A stretch of DNA of 64,000 bases from CBDFGN01 sp965247065 (GTDB lineage Bacteria > Bacteroidota > Bacteroidia > Cytophagales > Cyclobacteriaceae). The stretch's first letter is position 1; every line of letters begins with the position of its first letter. Shown in pieces: positions 45,716 to 55,660 of this stretch. The translations under genes were made by a program, and so were the position numbers. The notes below the pieces were generated by a model. That model saw nothing but the letters and a program-made list of their open reading frames with translations, had not been told where the DNA came from and made no database searches. Location of the stretch: the NCBI GenBank assembly GCA_965247065.1, contig CBDFGN010000006.1, forward strand, positions 124,001 to 188,000, in the 5' to 3' direction.

Positions 45716-46888
45716 ATGCTTGCAGCGGTTTCAGCAAATTCCTTGATCAATCATGTAATGAAGGAATTCGAAAACAGATTTGGCTACCAACCAGTTCTGG
45801 CTCGTGCTCCCGGAAGAATTAATTTAATAGGGGAGCATATCGATTACAATCAGGGGCTTGTACTGCCAGGCTCAATTGAGAACTCGATTTTTGTTGCCAT
45901 CGGGCGGAGCCAGAAGGACGGTATTAGAGCCTTGGCTTACGATTACTCAGATTACCAGGAAATTACGATCGAGAATAGGCCGACAGGTGGGGATTGGTCG
46001 AATTACGTGTATGGAGTTGTCGCGGAAGTTGCGGTACTAGCCACAGAAGCACGTGGGGTGGACCTTGTGTTCGCGGGAAATATACCGGCCGGCGCCGGAT
46101 TATCCTCATCCGCAGCCCTTACGTGCAGTATAGGGACCGGACTTAATTACCTGTTTGAGCTGGGTTTGTCGGCTTGGGATATAGCCTTTATGGGCCAAAA
46201 AGTTGAACATAATTACGTCGGTGTGCAGTGTGGTATTATGGATCAATTTGCTAGCGTTTTTGGCCAAGAAGGAAAGTTGATGCGCTTGGATTGCCGCAGT
46301 CATGATTTTCAATACTTCGATCTTGAATTAGGTGAAATGGCCCTGGTCCTTTGTGATTCGGGAGTTAAACATGCCTTGGCATCCTCGGAATATAACACGC
46401 GGCGAGCGGAGTGCGAGAAGGGAGTTGAGATTCTCTCGAGATCTAGCTCCCAGGTAAAGAGCCTAAGAGACGTTACAATGGTTTTTCTAGCCAGCCACAA
46501 AGGGCAACTGCCAGCTACGGTATATGATAGATGTAAATATGTGGTGGAGGAAAATGCCCGGGTAGAAAAGGCGTGTGATGCCTTGGCTTCGAGCGATTTG
46601 ATTGGGTTAGGAGAGCTGATGTTTCAAACCCATAAAGGTCTGAAGGAGGACTACCAGGTAAGCTGTCCTGAACTTGATCTGCTGGTACATGTAGCAGCCG
46701 AAACCGAGAGCGTCTTAGGTGCCCGAATGATGGGAGGGGGGTTTGGCGGTTGCTCGATTAACATTGTGAAAGCTGATCAGTTGGAAGCGTTTGCGAGAAA
46801 GATGAGCAGAGAGTTTCTTGGCAGTTTCGGCAAGGAACTCAAAGTAAACGAGGTACGGCTAGGAAGCGGGGCTGAAGTGATCAGATAA
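45716..46888 (+). CDS. galK: galactokinase
   Basis: GalK phosphorylates alpha-D-galactose to galactose-1-phosphate with ATP. The 390-residue GHMP kinase has the galactokinase signature ARAPGRINLIGEHIDYNQG (motif 1, near residue 28), the ATP loop PAGAGLSSSAAL (motif 2, near residue 124) and MMGGGFGGCSINIV (motif 3, near residue 343). A second Met at codon 15 (45758) is a possible start. galE follows 44 bases downstream; galT is not present in the window. It heads the sugar-utilisation region. Confidence 0.95.
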   Translation: MLAAVSANSLINHVMKEFENRFGYQPVLARAPGRINLIGEHIDYNQGLVLPGSIENSIFVAIGRSQKDGIRALAYDYSDYQEITIENRPTGGDWSNYVYGVVAEVAVLATEARGVDLVFAGNIPAGAGLSSSAALTCSIGTGLNYLFELGLSAWDIAFMGQKVEHNYVGVQCGIMDQFASVFGQEGKLMRLDCRSHDFQYFDLELGEMALVLCDSGVKHALASSEYNTRRAECEKGVEILSRSSSQVKSLRDVTMVFLASHKGQLPATVYDRCKYVVEENARVEKACDALASSDLIGLGELMFQTHKGLKEDYQVSCPELDLLVHVAAETESVLGARMMGGGFGGCSINIVKADQLEAFARKMSREFLGSFGKELKVNEVRLGSGAEVIR

Positions 46889-46932
46889 GCTGAATTGTTT
46901 AAGAATTTTGAAGGAATATAACTAAAGGATAA

Positions 46933-47952
46933 ATGGCTTCGATTTTGGTTACCGGGGGTACAGGCTATATAGGGTCTCACACGGTGGTGCATTTACTTGA
47001 AAATGATCATCAGGTCGTGATTGTCGACGATTTGTCAAATTCGAAGGCCTCGGTCGTTGCTGGAATCGAAAATATAACTGGCAAGAAGGTGTCGTTGGAG
47101 GTTTTTAATCTCAGCGACCTTGATAGATTGCGGTCGCTATGCCAGAACAGCAAATCCTTTGACGCCGTCATACATTTCGCAGCATCCAAGGCGGTGGCCG
47201 AGTCCGTGGAGAAACCGGTATTTTATTACCGAAACAACCTGACCAGCACCCTCAATATATTGGAGGTGATGGAGGACTTCAAAATTGCTAACCTGGTTTT
47301 TTCATCCTCTTGTACGGTTTATGGAAAACCTGACAGTCTGCCCGTAACTGAGAATGAATCGGTAAAGAGGCCACTGGCTCCTTACGGTAATACCAAAAAA
47401 ATATGTGAAGAAATGATTCAGGATACGGTTAGTTCTAAAGCCGCCTTGAACGCAACTTCGCTGCGGTATTTCAATCCAATTGGCGCTCATTCATCTGCCC
47501 TGATCGGAGAGAACCCAACCGGCACCCCCAATAATCTAATGCCGTTTATCACCCAAGTTGCGGTGGGCAAGCGCGAAAAGCTACGCGTATTTGGTAATGA
47601 TTATGACACTCCCGATGGAACCTGCGTCCGGGATTATATACACGTGGTTGATTTGGCTCAGGCCCACGTCAAAGCTCTGGAACGGCTCTTAAGATTTCAG
47701 GCCACAGGAACCTATGAGGCCTTTAATGTTGGAACCGGGACCGGCTATACGGTCTTAGAGGTAATAGATTCATTCGAGCGCGTGTCAGGGTTGAAACTTA
47801 ATTTCGAAATCGTGGATCGCCGGCCGGGGGATGTTGAAAAAATTTTTGCGAGCACATCGTTGGCAAATTCCGAACTGGACTGGAAAGCTTCTTTGGGTCT
47901 GGACCAAATGACCCGGTCTGCTTGGGAATGGGAACTAAGAAGCACCCAATAA
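46933..47952 (+). CDS. galE: UDP-glucose 4-epimerase
   Basis: GalE interconverts UDP-galactose and UDP-glucose with bound NAD. The 339-residue SDR-fold protein has the NAD motif VTGGTGYIGSHT, active-site Ser in SSSCTVYG, and the YxxxK pair in YGNTKKICEEM. It also has SLRYFNPIGAH and GTCVRDYIHVVDLAQAHV. Full length. It lies between galK and the symporter gene, matching a role in galactose use. Confidence 0.95.
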   Translation: MASILVTGGTGYIGSHTVVHLLENDHQVVIVDDLSNSKASVVAGIENITGKKVSLEVFNLSDLDRLRSLCQNSKSFDAVIHFAASKAVAESVEKPVFYYRNNLTSTLNILEVMEDFKIANLVFSSSCTVYGKPDSLPVTENESVKRPLAPYGNTKKICEEMIQDTVSSKAALNATSLRYFNPIGAHSSALIGENPTGTPNNLMPFITQVAVGKREKLRVFGNDYDTPDGTCVRDYIHVVDLAQAHVKALERLLRFQATGTYEAFNVGTGTGYTVLEVIDSFERVSGLKLNFEIVDRRPGDVEKIFASTSLANSELDWKASLGLDQMTRSAWEWELRSTQ

Positions 47953-48013
47953 TTCTGGCCAATTTTGCCTTTTGATTTTGTTAACGGATATTGCCAAACT
48001 TAATTGACAATAT

Positions 48014-49708
48014 ATGGCTGAATTCAGCACTTTAGATTGGGTAGTTCTCGGCCTTTTTTGTGCCGCTCTAATTGGAATTGTGGTTTGGGTAAGTATGATG
48101 AAGGAGGAAACTTCCTCGGATTATTTCCTGGCCGGTCGAGATGCAACCTGGATTGCCATTGGCGCTTCGATTTTTGCTTCGAACATAGGTTCTGAACATC
48201 TCGTTGGCTTGGCCGGCGCCGGCGCATCCACTGGCATGGCAATGGCGCATTGGGAAATGCACGGTTGGATCATCTTGGTTTTGGGATGGTTTTTTGTCCC
48301 TTTTTACGCCCGGAGCAATGTCTTTACCATGCCCGAATTCCTGGAGAAAAGATATAACCCGGCCGCCAGATCATTGCTTTCAATAATATCTCTGGTGAGC
48401 TACATCCTTACCAAAGTCGCCGTGACCGTCTATGCCGGAGGAATCGTTTTCAAGGAAGTCTTTGGTATTGAAAGTCTGTGGGGTATTGATTTTTTCTGGA
48501 TTGGAGCCATTGGGCTAGTGGTTTTGACCGGTGTTTACACGGTTATTGGAGGAATGAAATCCGTTCTATATACATCCATGCTTCAGACTCCGGTGCTTTT
48601 AATTGGATCGATCACGATTCTGGTCATCGGCCTGAACACCCTGGGAGGTTGGGGCGAATTGATGGAAATATGCGGTAACGTCGAAGCGAAGTATTTTGAC
48701 AGCCAAGGAAAGGTGACTTACGCCAGCGACGCGGACATGATGACCAACTTGATTAGGTCCGCGGGCGATCCTGAATTTCCGTGGACCGGAGTTTTGCTTG
48801 GGTCTGCCATCATAGGATTCTGGTATTGGTGCACCGACCAATATATCGTTCAGCGCGTTCTGTCAGGAAGAGATCAAACCCAGGCTAGAAGAGGAACGAT
48901 TTTTGGTGCCTACCTGAAGTTGACCCCGGTTTTTATATTTCTAATTCCGGGAATGATCGCTTTTGCTTTAAATGAAAAAGGAGTTATCAACCTGAGCTCC
49001 AGTGATGCAGCTTTCCCCACCCTGGTATCGACTTTACTACCTTCCGGCCTTAAGGGGGTGGTCGTGGGAGGTCTCCTAGCCGCATTGATGAGCTCGCTTG
49101 CTGCATTGTTCAACTCATCGGCGATGCTCTTTACCGTGGACTTTTACAAAAAATATCGACCCGAGGTTTCGGAAAAGCACCTGGTGCAAGTAGGTAGAAT
49201 TGCGACGGTAGCCATCGTCATCCTCGGTATCCTGTGGATCCCGGTAATGAAGGGTATGGGGAAAGTGCTGTACGAGTATCTGCAGCAAGTACAGGGGTTG
49301 TTGGCCCCCGGGATCGCGGCCATTTTCTTTATGGGAGTATTTTCCAAGAGAATAACTCCCCAGGCCGGATTGTGGGGCCTAATAGTCGGGTTCACCCTGG
49401 GCATGTTCAGGCTGGTACTCAACATTTTCCAATCGACAATGGACCCTAATGGAATACTGTATCAATTGTTCATCTCAACCAATTGGTTGCACTACTGCAT
49501 CTTTTTGTTTTTCCTTACCATCGCGGTCATGGTAGTTATCAGTTTGTTCACTGAAAGGCCCAAAGAAGAGCAGGTTCTGGGACTAACCTGGGGTTCTGCT
49601 CGGCCCGAGCAAATCGAAGAGACCCGGAAAAGCTGGAACCGCTGGGATGTTGTTCACACGGTCGTTATTGTTGGCGTCATCGCCATCTTCTACATATATT
49701 TTTGGTAA
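48014..49708 (+). CDS. SGLT-type sodium:sugar symporter (SSF family)
   Basis: This inner-membrane symporter of the SLC5/SSS family, with about 14 transmembrane helices, has 564 residues. The family pattern SSDYFLAGRDATWIAIGASIFASNIGSEHLVGLAGAGA near residue 35 holds the sodium-site and sugar-binding region and closely resembles vSGLT. GVYTVIGGMKSVLYTSMLQT and LLAALMSSLAALFNSSAMLF follow. Its place between galE and araB suggests it imports galactose, arabinose or both. The N-terminus MAEFSTLDWVVLGLF is the first helix; no cleaved signal is needed. Confidence 0.93.
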   Translation: MAEFSTLDWVVLGLFCAALIGIVVWVSMMKEETSSDYFLAGRDATWIAIGASIFASNIGSEHLVGLAGAGASTGMAMAHWEMHGWIILVLGWFFVPFYARSNVFTMPEFLEKRYNPAARSLLSIISLVSYILTKVAVTVYAGGIVFKEVFGIESLWGIDFFWIGAIGLVVLTGVYTVIGGMKSVLYTSMLQTPVLLIGSITILVIGLNTLGGWGELMEICGNVEAKYFDSQGKVTYASDADMMTNLIRSAGDPEFPWTGVLLGSAIIGFWYWCTDQYIVQRVLSGRDQTQARRGTIFGAYLKLTPVFIFLIPGMIAFALNEKGVINLSSSDAAFPTLVSTLLPSGLKGVVVGGLLAALMSSLAALFNSSAMLFTVDFYKKYRPEVSEKHLVQVGRIATVAIVILGILWIPVMKGMGKVLYEYLQQVQGLLAPGIAAIFFMGVFSKRITPQAGLWGLIVGFTLGMFRLVLNIFQSTMDPNGILYQLFISTNWLHYCIFLFFLTIAVMVVISLFTERPKEEQVLGLTWGSARPEQIEETRKSWNRWDVVHTVVIVGVIAIFYIYFW

Positions 49709-49789
49709 TAGTGCGATGAGCCCACATGGCCTGCGCACTAAGCCTCCAAGGAGAGAGGAAGTGTCTTGGCTTGATCTTAAATCTTTATT

Positions 49790-49806
49790 AGTGTTATTTT
49801 GACACT
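49790..49806. promoter_or_regulatory. candidate operator palindrome upstream of araB
   Basis: AGTGT-TATTTTG-ACACT is a five-base inverted repeat around a seven-base centre, 20 bases before the araB start and inside the only sizeable gap between the symporter and araBDA. It overlaps a promoter-like TATTTTG with TTG about 21 bases upstream. It could bind an arabinose regulator encoded elsewhere. Confidence 0.4.
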
Positions 49807-49826
49807 TCTAACTTAGTCTAGCTTGA

Positions 49827-51503
49827 ATGGAAAAACACGCCGCGGTTATTGGGGTCGATTATGGGACCGATTCAGTTCGTTCAGTGGTCGTGGATGCGAG
49901 TAATGGAGAAGAATTAGGATCTGCCACCCATCATTACAGGCTCTGGAAAGAGGGCAATTATTGTGATCCAAGGATTAACCAATTCAGACAACACCCGCTG
50001 GATTATGTAGAGGGCTTGGAATTAAGCATCCTGGGCGCTCTCAAACATGCGGGAGACCCGGGAGATCGGGTTGTGGGATTGAGCGTGGATACAACCGGCT
50101 CCACGCCAGTGGCCGTGGATCGGTCAGGTACTCCGCTCGCGTTGCTGGAAGGGTTTGAGGATAATCCAAACGCCATGTTTGTTCTTTGGAAGGATCATAC
50201 CGCAATTAAGGAAGCCGAAGAGATCAATGCCTTGTGCAGTCAATGGCATGTTGATTACTCCAAATATGTGGGGGGAGTTTATTCCTCCGAATGGTTTTGG
50301 GCCAAAATTTTATGGGTTTTGCGCCAAGATGCAGAGATAGGTAAACGGGCTTTCTCCTGGGTTGAACACTGTGATTGGATCCCTTATTTACTTACCGGTG
50401 CTAACGATATTGCTTCCATGAAGCGCAGTCGATGTGCGGCAGGTCACAAGGCTTTGTGGCATAACGATTTTGGCGGATTACCCCCGGATGAGTTCTTTGT
50501 TGAACTTGACCCGCTACTGGGCGGTTTGAGAGACCGACTGTTCGATGAGACCTTCACAGCCGAGGTTTCTGCAGGAACTCTGTCCCGGGAATGGGCCACC
50601 AAGCTGGGTCTGACAACCGACGTTGTTATTGGCGTCGGTGCTTTCGACGCTCATATGGGCGCGGTGGGTGGAGAAATAGAACCATATCATCTTATTAAGG
50701 TCATGGGTACCTCTACCTGCGATATGTTGGTGGCTCCAAATGAAGAAATTGGTGATAAATTAATTGATGGGATTTGTGGGCAGGTCGATGGTTCGATCCT
50801 TCCTGGGATGGTAGGCATGGAGGCTGGCCAATCTGCGTTTGGAGATGTCTACGCTTGGTTCGGAGGGCTGTTATCCTGGCCGGTAGATGAAATAATCGCA
50901 ACTTCGGATCTCCTGGATCCGTCTACCCGGGAAGCCTTGGTTCTTCAGGTGAAGGATCATCTTATTGGAAGGCTGTCTGACCAGGGTGAAAAGATCGGTC
51001 CGGATCAGACGACCTTGGTCGCTCTGGATTGGCTTAACGGCCGGCGGACTCCCGATGCCGATCAAGCGCTGCAAGGGGCTATAACAGGCTTAAGTTTAGG
51101 ATCAACTGCTCCAGCTATCTTTCGTGCCTTAGTTGAGGCCACCTGCTTTGGAGCAAAAAAAATCATAGACCGATTTATAGAGAACGGCGTTCGTATTGAC
51201 GGAGTGATCGCCCTTGGAGGAGTTGCCAGGAAATCCCCTTTTATTATGCAAACCATGGCTGACGTTCTGGACCGGCCCATTAAGGTGGCCCGCTCCGAGC
51301 AGACATGTGCATTGGGTGCGGCCATGTTTGCCGCCACCGCTGCCGGCCTGTTCCCTGACGTGGAAAAAGCGAAATCAAAGATCGGATCCGGATTTGACCG
51401 AACCTATGATCCCATGCCCGCGCAGGTTGAGTTATACCGGGATCTTTACAAACAATATGAGGCGCTGGGGAATTTCGTGGAATCGCAAACTCACTTAGAT
51501 TAA
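49827..51503 (+). CDS. araB: ribulokinase
   Basis: AraB phosphorylates L-ribulose in arabinose catabolism. The 558-residue FGGY-family kinase begins GVDYGTDSVRSVVVD (phosphate-1 motif). It has DTTGSTPVAVDRSGTPLAL, WVEHCDWIPYLLTG and GAFDAHMGAVGGEI. The C-terminal ATP site is VIALGGVARKSPFIMQTMADVLDRPIKV. Length and the WVEHCDW block fit AraB rather than xylulokinase. Its stop overlaps the araD start (TAATG), forming the araB-araD-araA operon. Confidence 0.95.
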   Translation: MEKHAAVIGVDYGTDSVRSVVVDASNGEELGSATHHYRLWKEGNYCDPRINQFRQHPLDYVEGLELSILGALKHAGDPGDRVVGLSVDTTGSTPVAVDRSGTPLALLEGFEDNPNAMFVLWKDHTAIKEAEEINALCSQWHVDYSKYVGGVYSSEWFWAKILWVLRQDAEIGKRAFSWVEHCDWIPYLLTGANDIASMKRSRCAAGHKALWHNDFGGLPPDEFFVELDPLLGGLRDRLFDETFTAEVSAGTLSREWATKLGLTTDVVIGVGAFDAHMGAVGGEIEPYHLIKVMGTSTCDMLVAPNEEIGDKLIDGICGQVDGSILPGMVGMEAGQSAFGDVYAWFGGLLSWPVDEIIATSDLLDPSTREALVLQVKDHLIGRLSDQGEKIGPDQTTLVALDWLNGRRTPDADQALQGAITGLSLGSTAPAIFRALVEATCFGAKKIIDRFIENGVRIDGVIALGGVARKSPFIMQTMADVLDRPIKVARSEQTCALGAAMFAATAAGLFPDVEKAKSKIGSGFDRTYDPMPAQVELYRDLYKQYEALGNFVESQTHLD

Positions 51504-52210
51504 TGGGTAAATTCGAAGATATCAAGATCATGGCGCATCAGGCTAATCTGAAACTCCCTGAGCTCAACCTGGTAGTATTTACATTTGGCAATGCAAGTGC
51601 GATGGACCGTGAGCAGGGTGTTTTTGCGATTAAGCCCAGCGGGGTGAAATATGAGCTCCTCCAGGTAGAGGATATGGTAGTTTGTGATTTGGACGCTAAG
51701 GTGGTGGAGGGCACCATGCGCCCCTCTAGTGATACTAAAACTCACGCTGTTCTTTACAAAAATTGGGATCATATTGGGGGAATTGTCCATACTCATTCAT
51801 CCTACGCCACTTCCTGGGCTCAATCCCAAAGAGACATTCCTATTTACGGCACCACTCATGCCGATTATCTGGCCCAGGACATTCCCTGTGCACCACCGAT
51901 GCAGGAGGATATGATCCGAGGTGATTATGAATACCAAACCGGAATACAAATACTAAACGAGTTTGAAGGCCGGGCTCTTTCGAGTCACGAGGTTGAAATG
52001 ATTCTGGTAGGAAATCATGCTCCTTTTACCTGGGGAAAGGACGTTGAACAGGCCGTTTATAACAGCGCAATCTTGGAAGAATTAGCTCGGATGGCCTGGC
52101 TCACGGAGCAGATAAACCCTGAGGCTCCAAGGTTAAATGAGCCACTCATAGAGAAACACTACACCAGAAAGCACGGTCCTGATTCCTATTATGGCCAATC
52201 AAACCGCTAA
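51503..52210 (+). CDS. araD: L-ribulose-5-phosphate 4-epimerase
   Basis: AraD converts L-ribulose-5-phosphate to D-xylulose-5-phosphate, feeding the pentose phosphate pathway. This 235-residue class II aldolase-fold protein has FTFGNASAMDREQGVFAIKPSGV and the zinc ligands in GIVHTHSSYATSWAQ and the later LVGNHAPFTWGKD. A conserved YGTTHADY sits between them. It is translationally coupled to araB by a one-base overlap. araA follows 46 bases downstream. Confidence 0.95.
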   Translation: MGKFEDIKIMAHQANLKLPELNLVVFTFGNASAMDREQGVFAIKPSGVKYELLQVEDMVVCDLDAKVVEGTMRPSSDTKTHAVLYKNWDHIGGIVHTHSSYATSWAQSQRDIPIYGTTHADYLAQDIPCAPPMQEDMIRGDYEYQTGIQILNEFEGRALSSHEVEMILVGNHAPFTWGKDVEQAVYNSAILEELARMAWLTEQINPEAPRLNEPLIEKHYTRKHGPDSYYGQSNR

Positions 52211-52256
52211 CTATCGGCTAACTTGATCGAAATTAGTATTTCCAATATTTTAAATA

Positions 52257-53756
52257 ATGACAATTGATCTCAAGAAATTTGAAGTATGGTTCATCACTGG
52301 GAGCCAGATTTTATATGGCGAGGAAGTCCTCAAGAAGGTTACGCAACACTCTGCCGAAATAGCCGGATACCTGGATCAGGTGGAGTCCATTCCAGTACGG
52401 GTGATCCATAAACCTACTTTGACGCTCCCTGAAGCAATTCTTGAAGTCTGCCAGCTGGCCAATTCAGCCGATAATTGCATCGGCCTCATATTATGGATGC
52501 ACACCTTTTCTCCTGCCAAGATGTGGATCAGAGGCTTGAAGGTACTCCACAAGCCCATGTTGCATCTCCACACCCAATTTAATCGTGACATCCCGTGGGC
52601 CGACATTGATATGGATTTCATGAACCTGAACCAATCAGCTCATGGGGACCGCGAATTTGGTTTTATCGGTTCCAGAATGCAACTAGGCCGCAAGGTGGTG
52701 ACTGGCTACTGGAAAGATCCGGAAGTCACAGAAAAAATTGGTATTTGGACCCGAAGTGCATCCGGGTTTCATGACCTGCAAGGAGGAAGGTTTGCCCGTT
52801 TTGGGGATAACATGCGACAAGTTGCCGTAACAGAAGGGGACAAAGTTGGAGCCGAAATAAAATTGGGATGTTCAGTGAACGGCTTCGGAGTAGGCGATTT
52901 AGTTGCTATCATGGACGAGGTGGGCGATGGTCAGGTTGATGAGTTAGTAGCTGAGTACGACAATCACTATGATATGGCTGAAGCACTGAAACCTGCAGGA
53001 GATAGGAGGGCTTCTCTTAGAGATGCGGCTAGAATAGAATTGGGCTTGAAAACTTTCCTTTCGCAAGGCGATTTCAAGGGATTTACTGACACTATGGAGG
53101 ATCTTCATGGATTAAAGCAGTTGCCAGGTATTGCTGTGCAGAGGCTGATGAGGCAGGGGTATGGCTTTGGTGCGGAAGGTGACTGGAAAACTTGTGTTAT
53201 GGTTCGGGCCATAAAAGTCATGGCGTCCGGCATGAAAGGTGGAAATTCTTTCATGGAGGATTACACATATCATCTTGATCCGGCTGGAAATCAAGTGCTG
53301 GGAGCCCATATGCTGGAGATTTGCGAGTCCATAGCTTCGGCACAACCGCGTTGCGAGATTCATCCTCTTTCCATTGGGGGGAAGGAAGACCCAGTCCGCC
53401 TGGTATTCAATGTTGAGCCTGGCCCGGCCATCAATGTGTCGCTGATCGACTTGGGCCATCGTTTCAGACTCCTATTAAACGAAGTAGATGCGGTCGCGCC
53501 ATTAGAGGACCTACCCAAATTGCCAGTGGCCAGGGCGCTATGGACTCCCAGACCGAATTTATCTGTGGCTGCCAGCGCGTGGATACTTGCTGGAGGTGCC
53601 CACCACACGGTGTACAGCCAGTCACTACCAACGGAAGCTATTGAGGATTTTGCAGAAATGGCCGGAATAGAGCTTGTAGTTATCGATCAGGATACTCGGA
53701 TCCGGGAGTTCAAAAAGGAATTAAGATGGAATCAAGCATCCTACCGGCGCTTCTAA
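52257..53756 (+). CDS. araA: L-arabinose isomerase
   Basis: AraA isomerises L-arabinose to L-ribulose. The 499-residue protein has the family's VWFITGSQILYGEE start, ILWMHTFSPAKMWIRGL, LHTQFNRDIPWADIDMDFMNLNQSAHGDREFGFI and FGDNMRQVAVTEGDKVGA. The catalytic/metal region is FMEDYTYHLDPAGNQVLGAHMLEICESIA near residue 335. Full length, with no defects. With araB and araD it completes the arabinose-to-xylulose-5-phosphate route. Confidence 0.96.
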   Translation: MTIDLKKFEVWFITGSQILYGEEVLKKVTQHSAEIAGYLDQVESIPVRVIHKPTLTLPEAILEVCQLANSADNCIGLILWMHTFSPAKMWIRGLKVLHKPMLHLHTQFNRDIPWADIDMDFMNLNQSAHGDREFGFIGSRMQLGRKVVTGYWKDPEVTEKIGIWTRSASGFHDLQGGRFARFGDNMRQVAVTEGDKVGAEIKLGCSVNGFGVGDLVAIMDEVGDGQVDELVAEYDNHYDMAEALKPAGDRRASLRDAARIELGLKTFLSQGDFKGFTDTMEDLHGLKQLPGIAVQRLMRQGYGFGAEGDWKTCVMVRAIKVMASGMKGGNSFMEDYTYHLDPAGNQVLGAHMLEICESIASAQPRCEIHPLSIGGKEDPVRLVFNVEPGPAINVSLIDLGHRFRLLLNEVDAVAPLEDLPKLPVARALWTPRPNLSVAASAWILAGGAHHTVYSQSLPTEAIEDFAEMAGIELVVIDQDTRIREFKKELRWNQASYRRF

Positions 53757-54014
53757 GACTACGGTGAGAGCCAGAAGCCCAGCAATTTGGGACCAGGTGT
53801 AGGCTTGTTAGCTCTTTGCCCTGGCATTTGCCACCAACAGGCTCAAGGCACAAAGACCGGCGTACAGTTGCTGGCGCGGAGATCTGCAATGTTAATTTAG
53901 ATCTGATTTGAATTTTTCTGGATTCCGAGATGTAGCCATCCGTTTCCAGGCGGCTTCGTCTCGAAATCCGGCCATTTGATAATTTAACAACCACTGGCTC
54001 TTATATTCAGCCTT

Positions 54015-55523
54015 ATGAAATACCCCGACTTACCTGTTTATCTGATATTAATGCTGTTAACCAGCTGCTCCAGGGTTCCCGACTGGTTTGGATCCGAAAT
54101 TTCGATATCTTCCGACAAACCCAACATCGTCCTCATCGTAGCCGACGATCACGGTTTTGGGGATGCCGGCTGTTATGGCAATGACTTGATCAAAACCCCT
54201 AACATCGATCATCTAGCCTCCGAAGGCATCCTATTTACCCATGGCTATTGCACCTCTCCGTCCTGCAGCGCCAGTCGGTCGGTCATTCTTACCGGCTTAT
54301 ATAACCACGCGAACGCTCACTTCGGGCATCAGCACTCTTATCATCATTTCAGAGCTTTCGAATACCTGAAATCCCTGCCAGTATATTTGGAAGAATTGGC
54401 TGATTACAAGACGGTCCGAATTGGCAAATATCATGTTGGCCCGGAGGAAGTTTTCCGTTTCAGACACGTGCTTAGGGCTGATGGCAGGAATCCGGTGGCC
54501 ATGGCGGATTCCTGTAAGTCTTTCATTGAATCCAGTGAGAATGCTCCATTCTTTCTGTATTTCTGTACCAACGACCCTCATCGTGGAGGAGGAAAGGTAG
54601 CATCCAACCCCTACCGACCCGATCGATTTGGTAATAAGGACGAAGGGTACCCTGGAGTGGAACGAGCGATTCCGGATCCCGGCAACGTGAAGGTGGCACC
54701 CTTTATGCCGGATCTACCCGAAACCCGCTCAGAATTAGTACAGTATTACGAGTCCGTAAACCGGGTGGACCAGGGGGTGGGTCGGTTGATGGATCATTTG
54801 AAGGCTGCCGGCATTTGGGATAATACCGTTGTTATTTATATATCGGATAATGGCATCGCCTTTCCCGGAGCGAAAACCAATATTTACGAACCGGGCATTC
54901 GACTGCCCCTGATTGTAAAAGACCTAAATGGCCTGGGCCAGGGTGGAGTCAATAGTGCGCTGATCAATTGGGCCGATGTGACTCCTACCATTCTTGATTA
55001 TGCAGGCATTCTGGAAGAGGCCAAAGAAGCCTTGAAGAAAACCCTGGAATCGAGCTCTTATCCAAATTTTAGCACCGGCCCGATCGACAATTTCCATGGG
55101 CATTCCATCAAAGCAATACTCCACAAACCGGAGCCAACAGATTGGCAAGAAACCTACGCATCCCATACCTTTCACGAAGTGACTATGTACTATCCTATGC
55201 GTAGTATTATTACCAAAAAATACAAGCTAATTTGGAATATCGCTCATCCACTGGCTTATCCCCATGCATCGGACCTGTGGGAATCGGCAACCTGGCAAGG
55301 AGCGTTGCGGTCGGAGAACAAGATGTACGGTCTCCGAAGTATTGAGGACTACAGCTATCGACCCGAATTCGAGCTGTACGATCTGCAATCCGATCCTAAT
55401 GAAGTGGCAAACCTGGCAGACCAGGTGCAACACCAGGAGGTTTTGGAGGCGATGAAACTAAGGCTGAGATCATTCCAGGAGAGGACCAATGACCCTTGGT
55501 TGGTTAAGTGGGAACATGAATGA
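54015..55523 (+). CDS. sulfatase, N-sulfoglucosamine sulfohydrolase (SGSH)-like, lipoprotein
   Basis: This 502-residue formylglycine sulfatase has a lipobox LTSC (Cys18), placing it in the envelope. The catalytic motif CSASR (Cys84 to Arg88; C-x-A-x-R type) should be matured to formylglycine. Metal ligands are in IVADDHGFGDAG. Similarity to the SGSH (heparan N-sulfatase) type is visible in FFLYFCTNDPHRGG, VIYISDNGIAFPGAKTNIYEPG, HEVTMYYPMRSI and TNDPWL. It lies 258 bases after araA on the same strand, hinting at desulfation of an arabinose-containing polymer, but exact substrate is unknown. No sulfatase-maturing enzyme is in the window. Confidence 0.88.
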   Translation: MKYPDLPVYLILMLLTSCSRVPDWFGSEISISSDKPNIVLIVADDHGFGDAGCYGNDLIKTPNIDHLASEGILFTHGYCTSPSCSASRSVILTGLYNHANAHFGHQHSYHHFRAFEYLKSLPVYLEELADYKTVRIGKYHVGPEEVFRFRHVLRADGRNPVAMADSCKSFIESSENAPFFLYFCTNDPHRGGGKVASNPYRPDRFGNKDEGYPGVERAIPDPGNVKVAPFMPDLPETRSELVQYYESVNRVDQGVGRLMDHLKAAGIWDNTVVIYISDNGIAFPGAKTNIYEPGIRLPLIVKDLNGLGQGGVNSALINWADVTPTILDYAGILEEAKEALKKTLESSSYPNFSTGPIDNFHGHSIKAILHKPEPTDWQETYASHTFHEVTMYYPMRSIITKKYKLIWNIAHPLAYPHASDLWESATWQGALRSENKMYGLRSIEDYSYRPEFELYDLQSDPNEVANLADQVQHQEVLEAMKLRLRSFQERTNDPWLVKWEHE

Positions 55524-55660
55524 TTTCTCAATCGAGAATCTTAAGTATTCTAAATTCCTCAGATCCATTCCCTTTCCAAGAATTCTGCGCCAAAACAGTT
55601 AATTTCGCTTCCGCTAATGTCTCATCCAGAGTTTCGCACAGCATTAGCTACTGTTGGATT

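Noticed and set aside
53710..53994. Minus-strand ORF between araA and the sulfatase
   Set aside because: Overlaps the araA 3' end antisense and shows no protein-like features.
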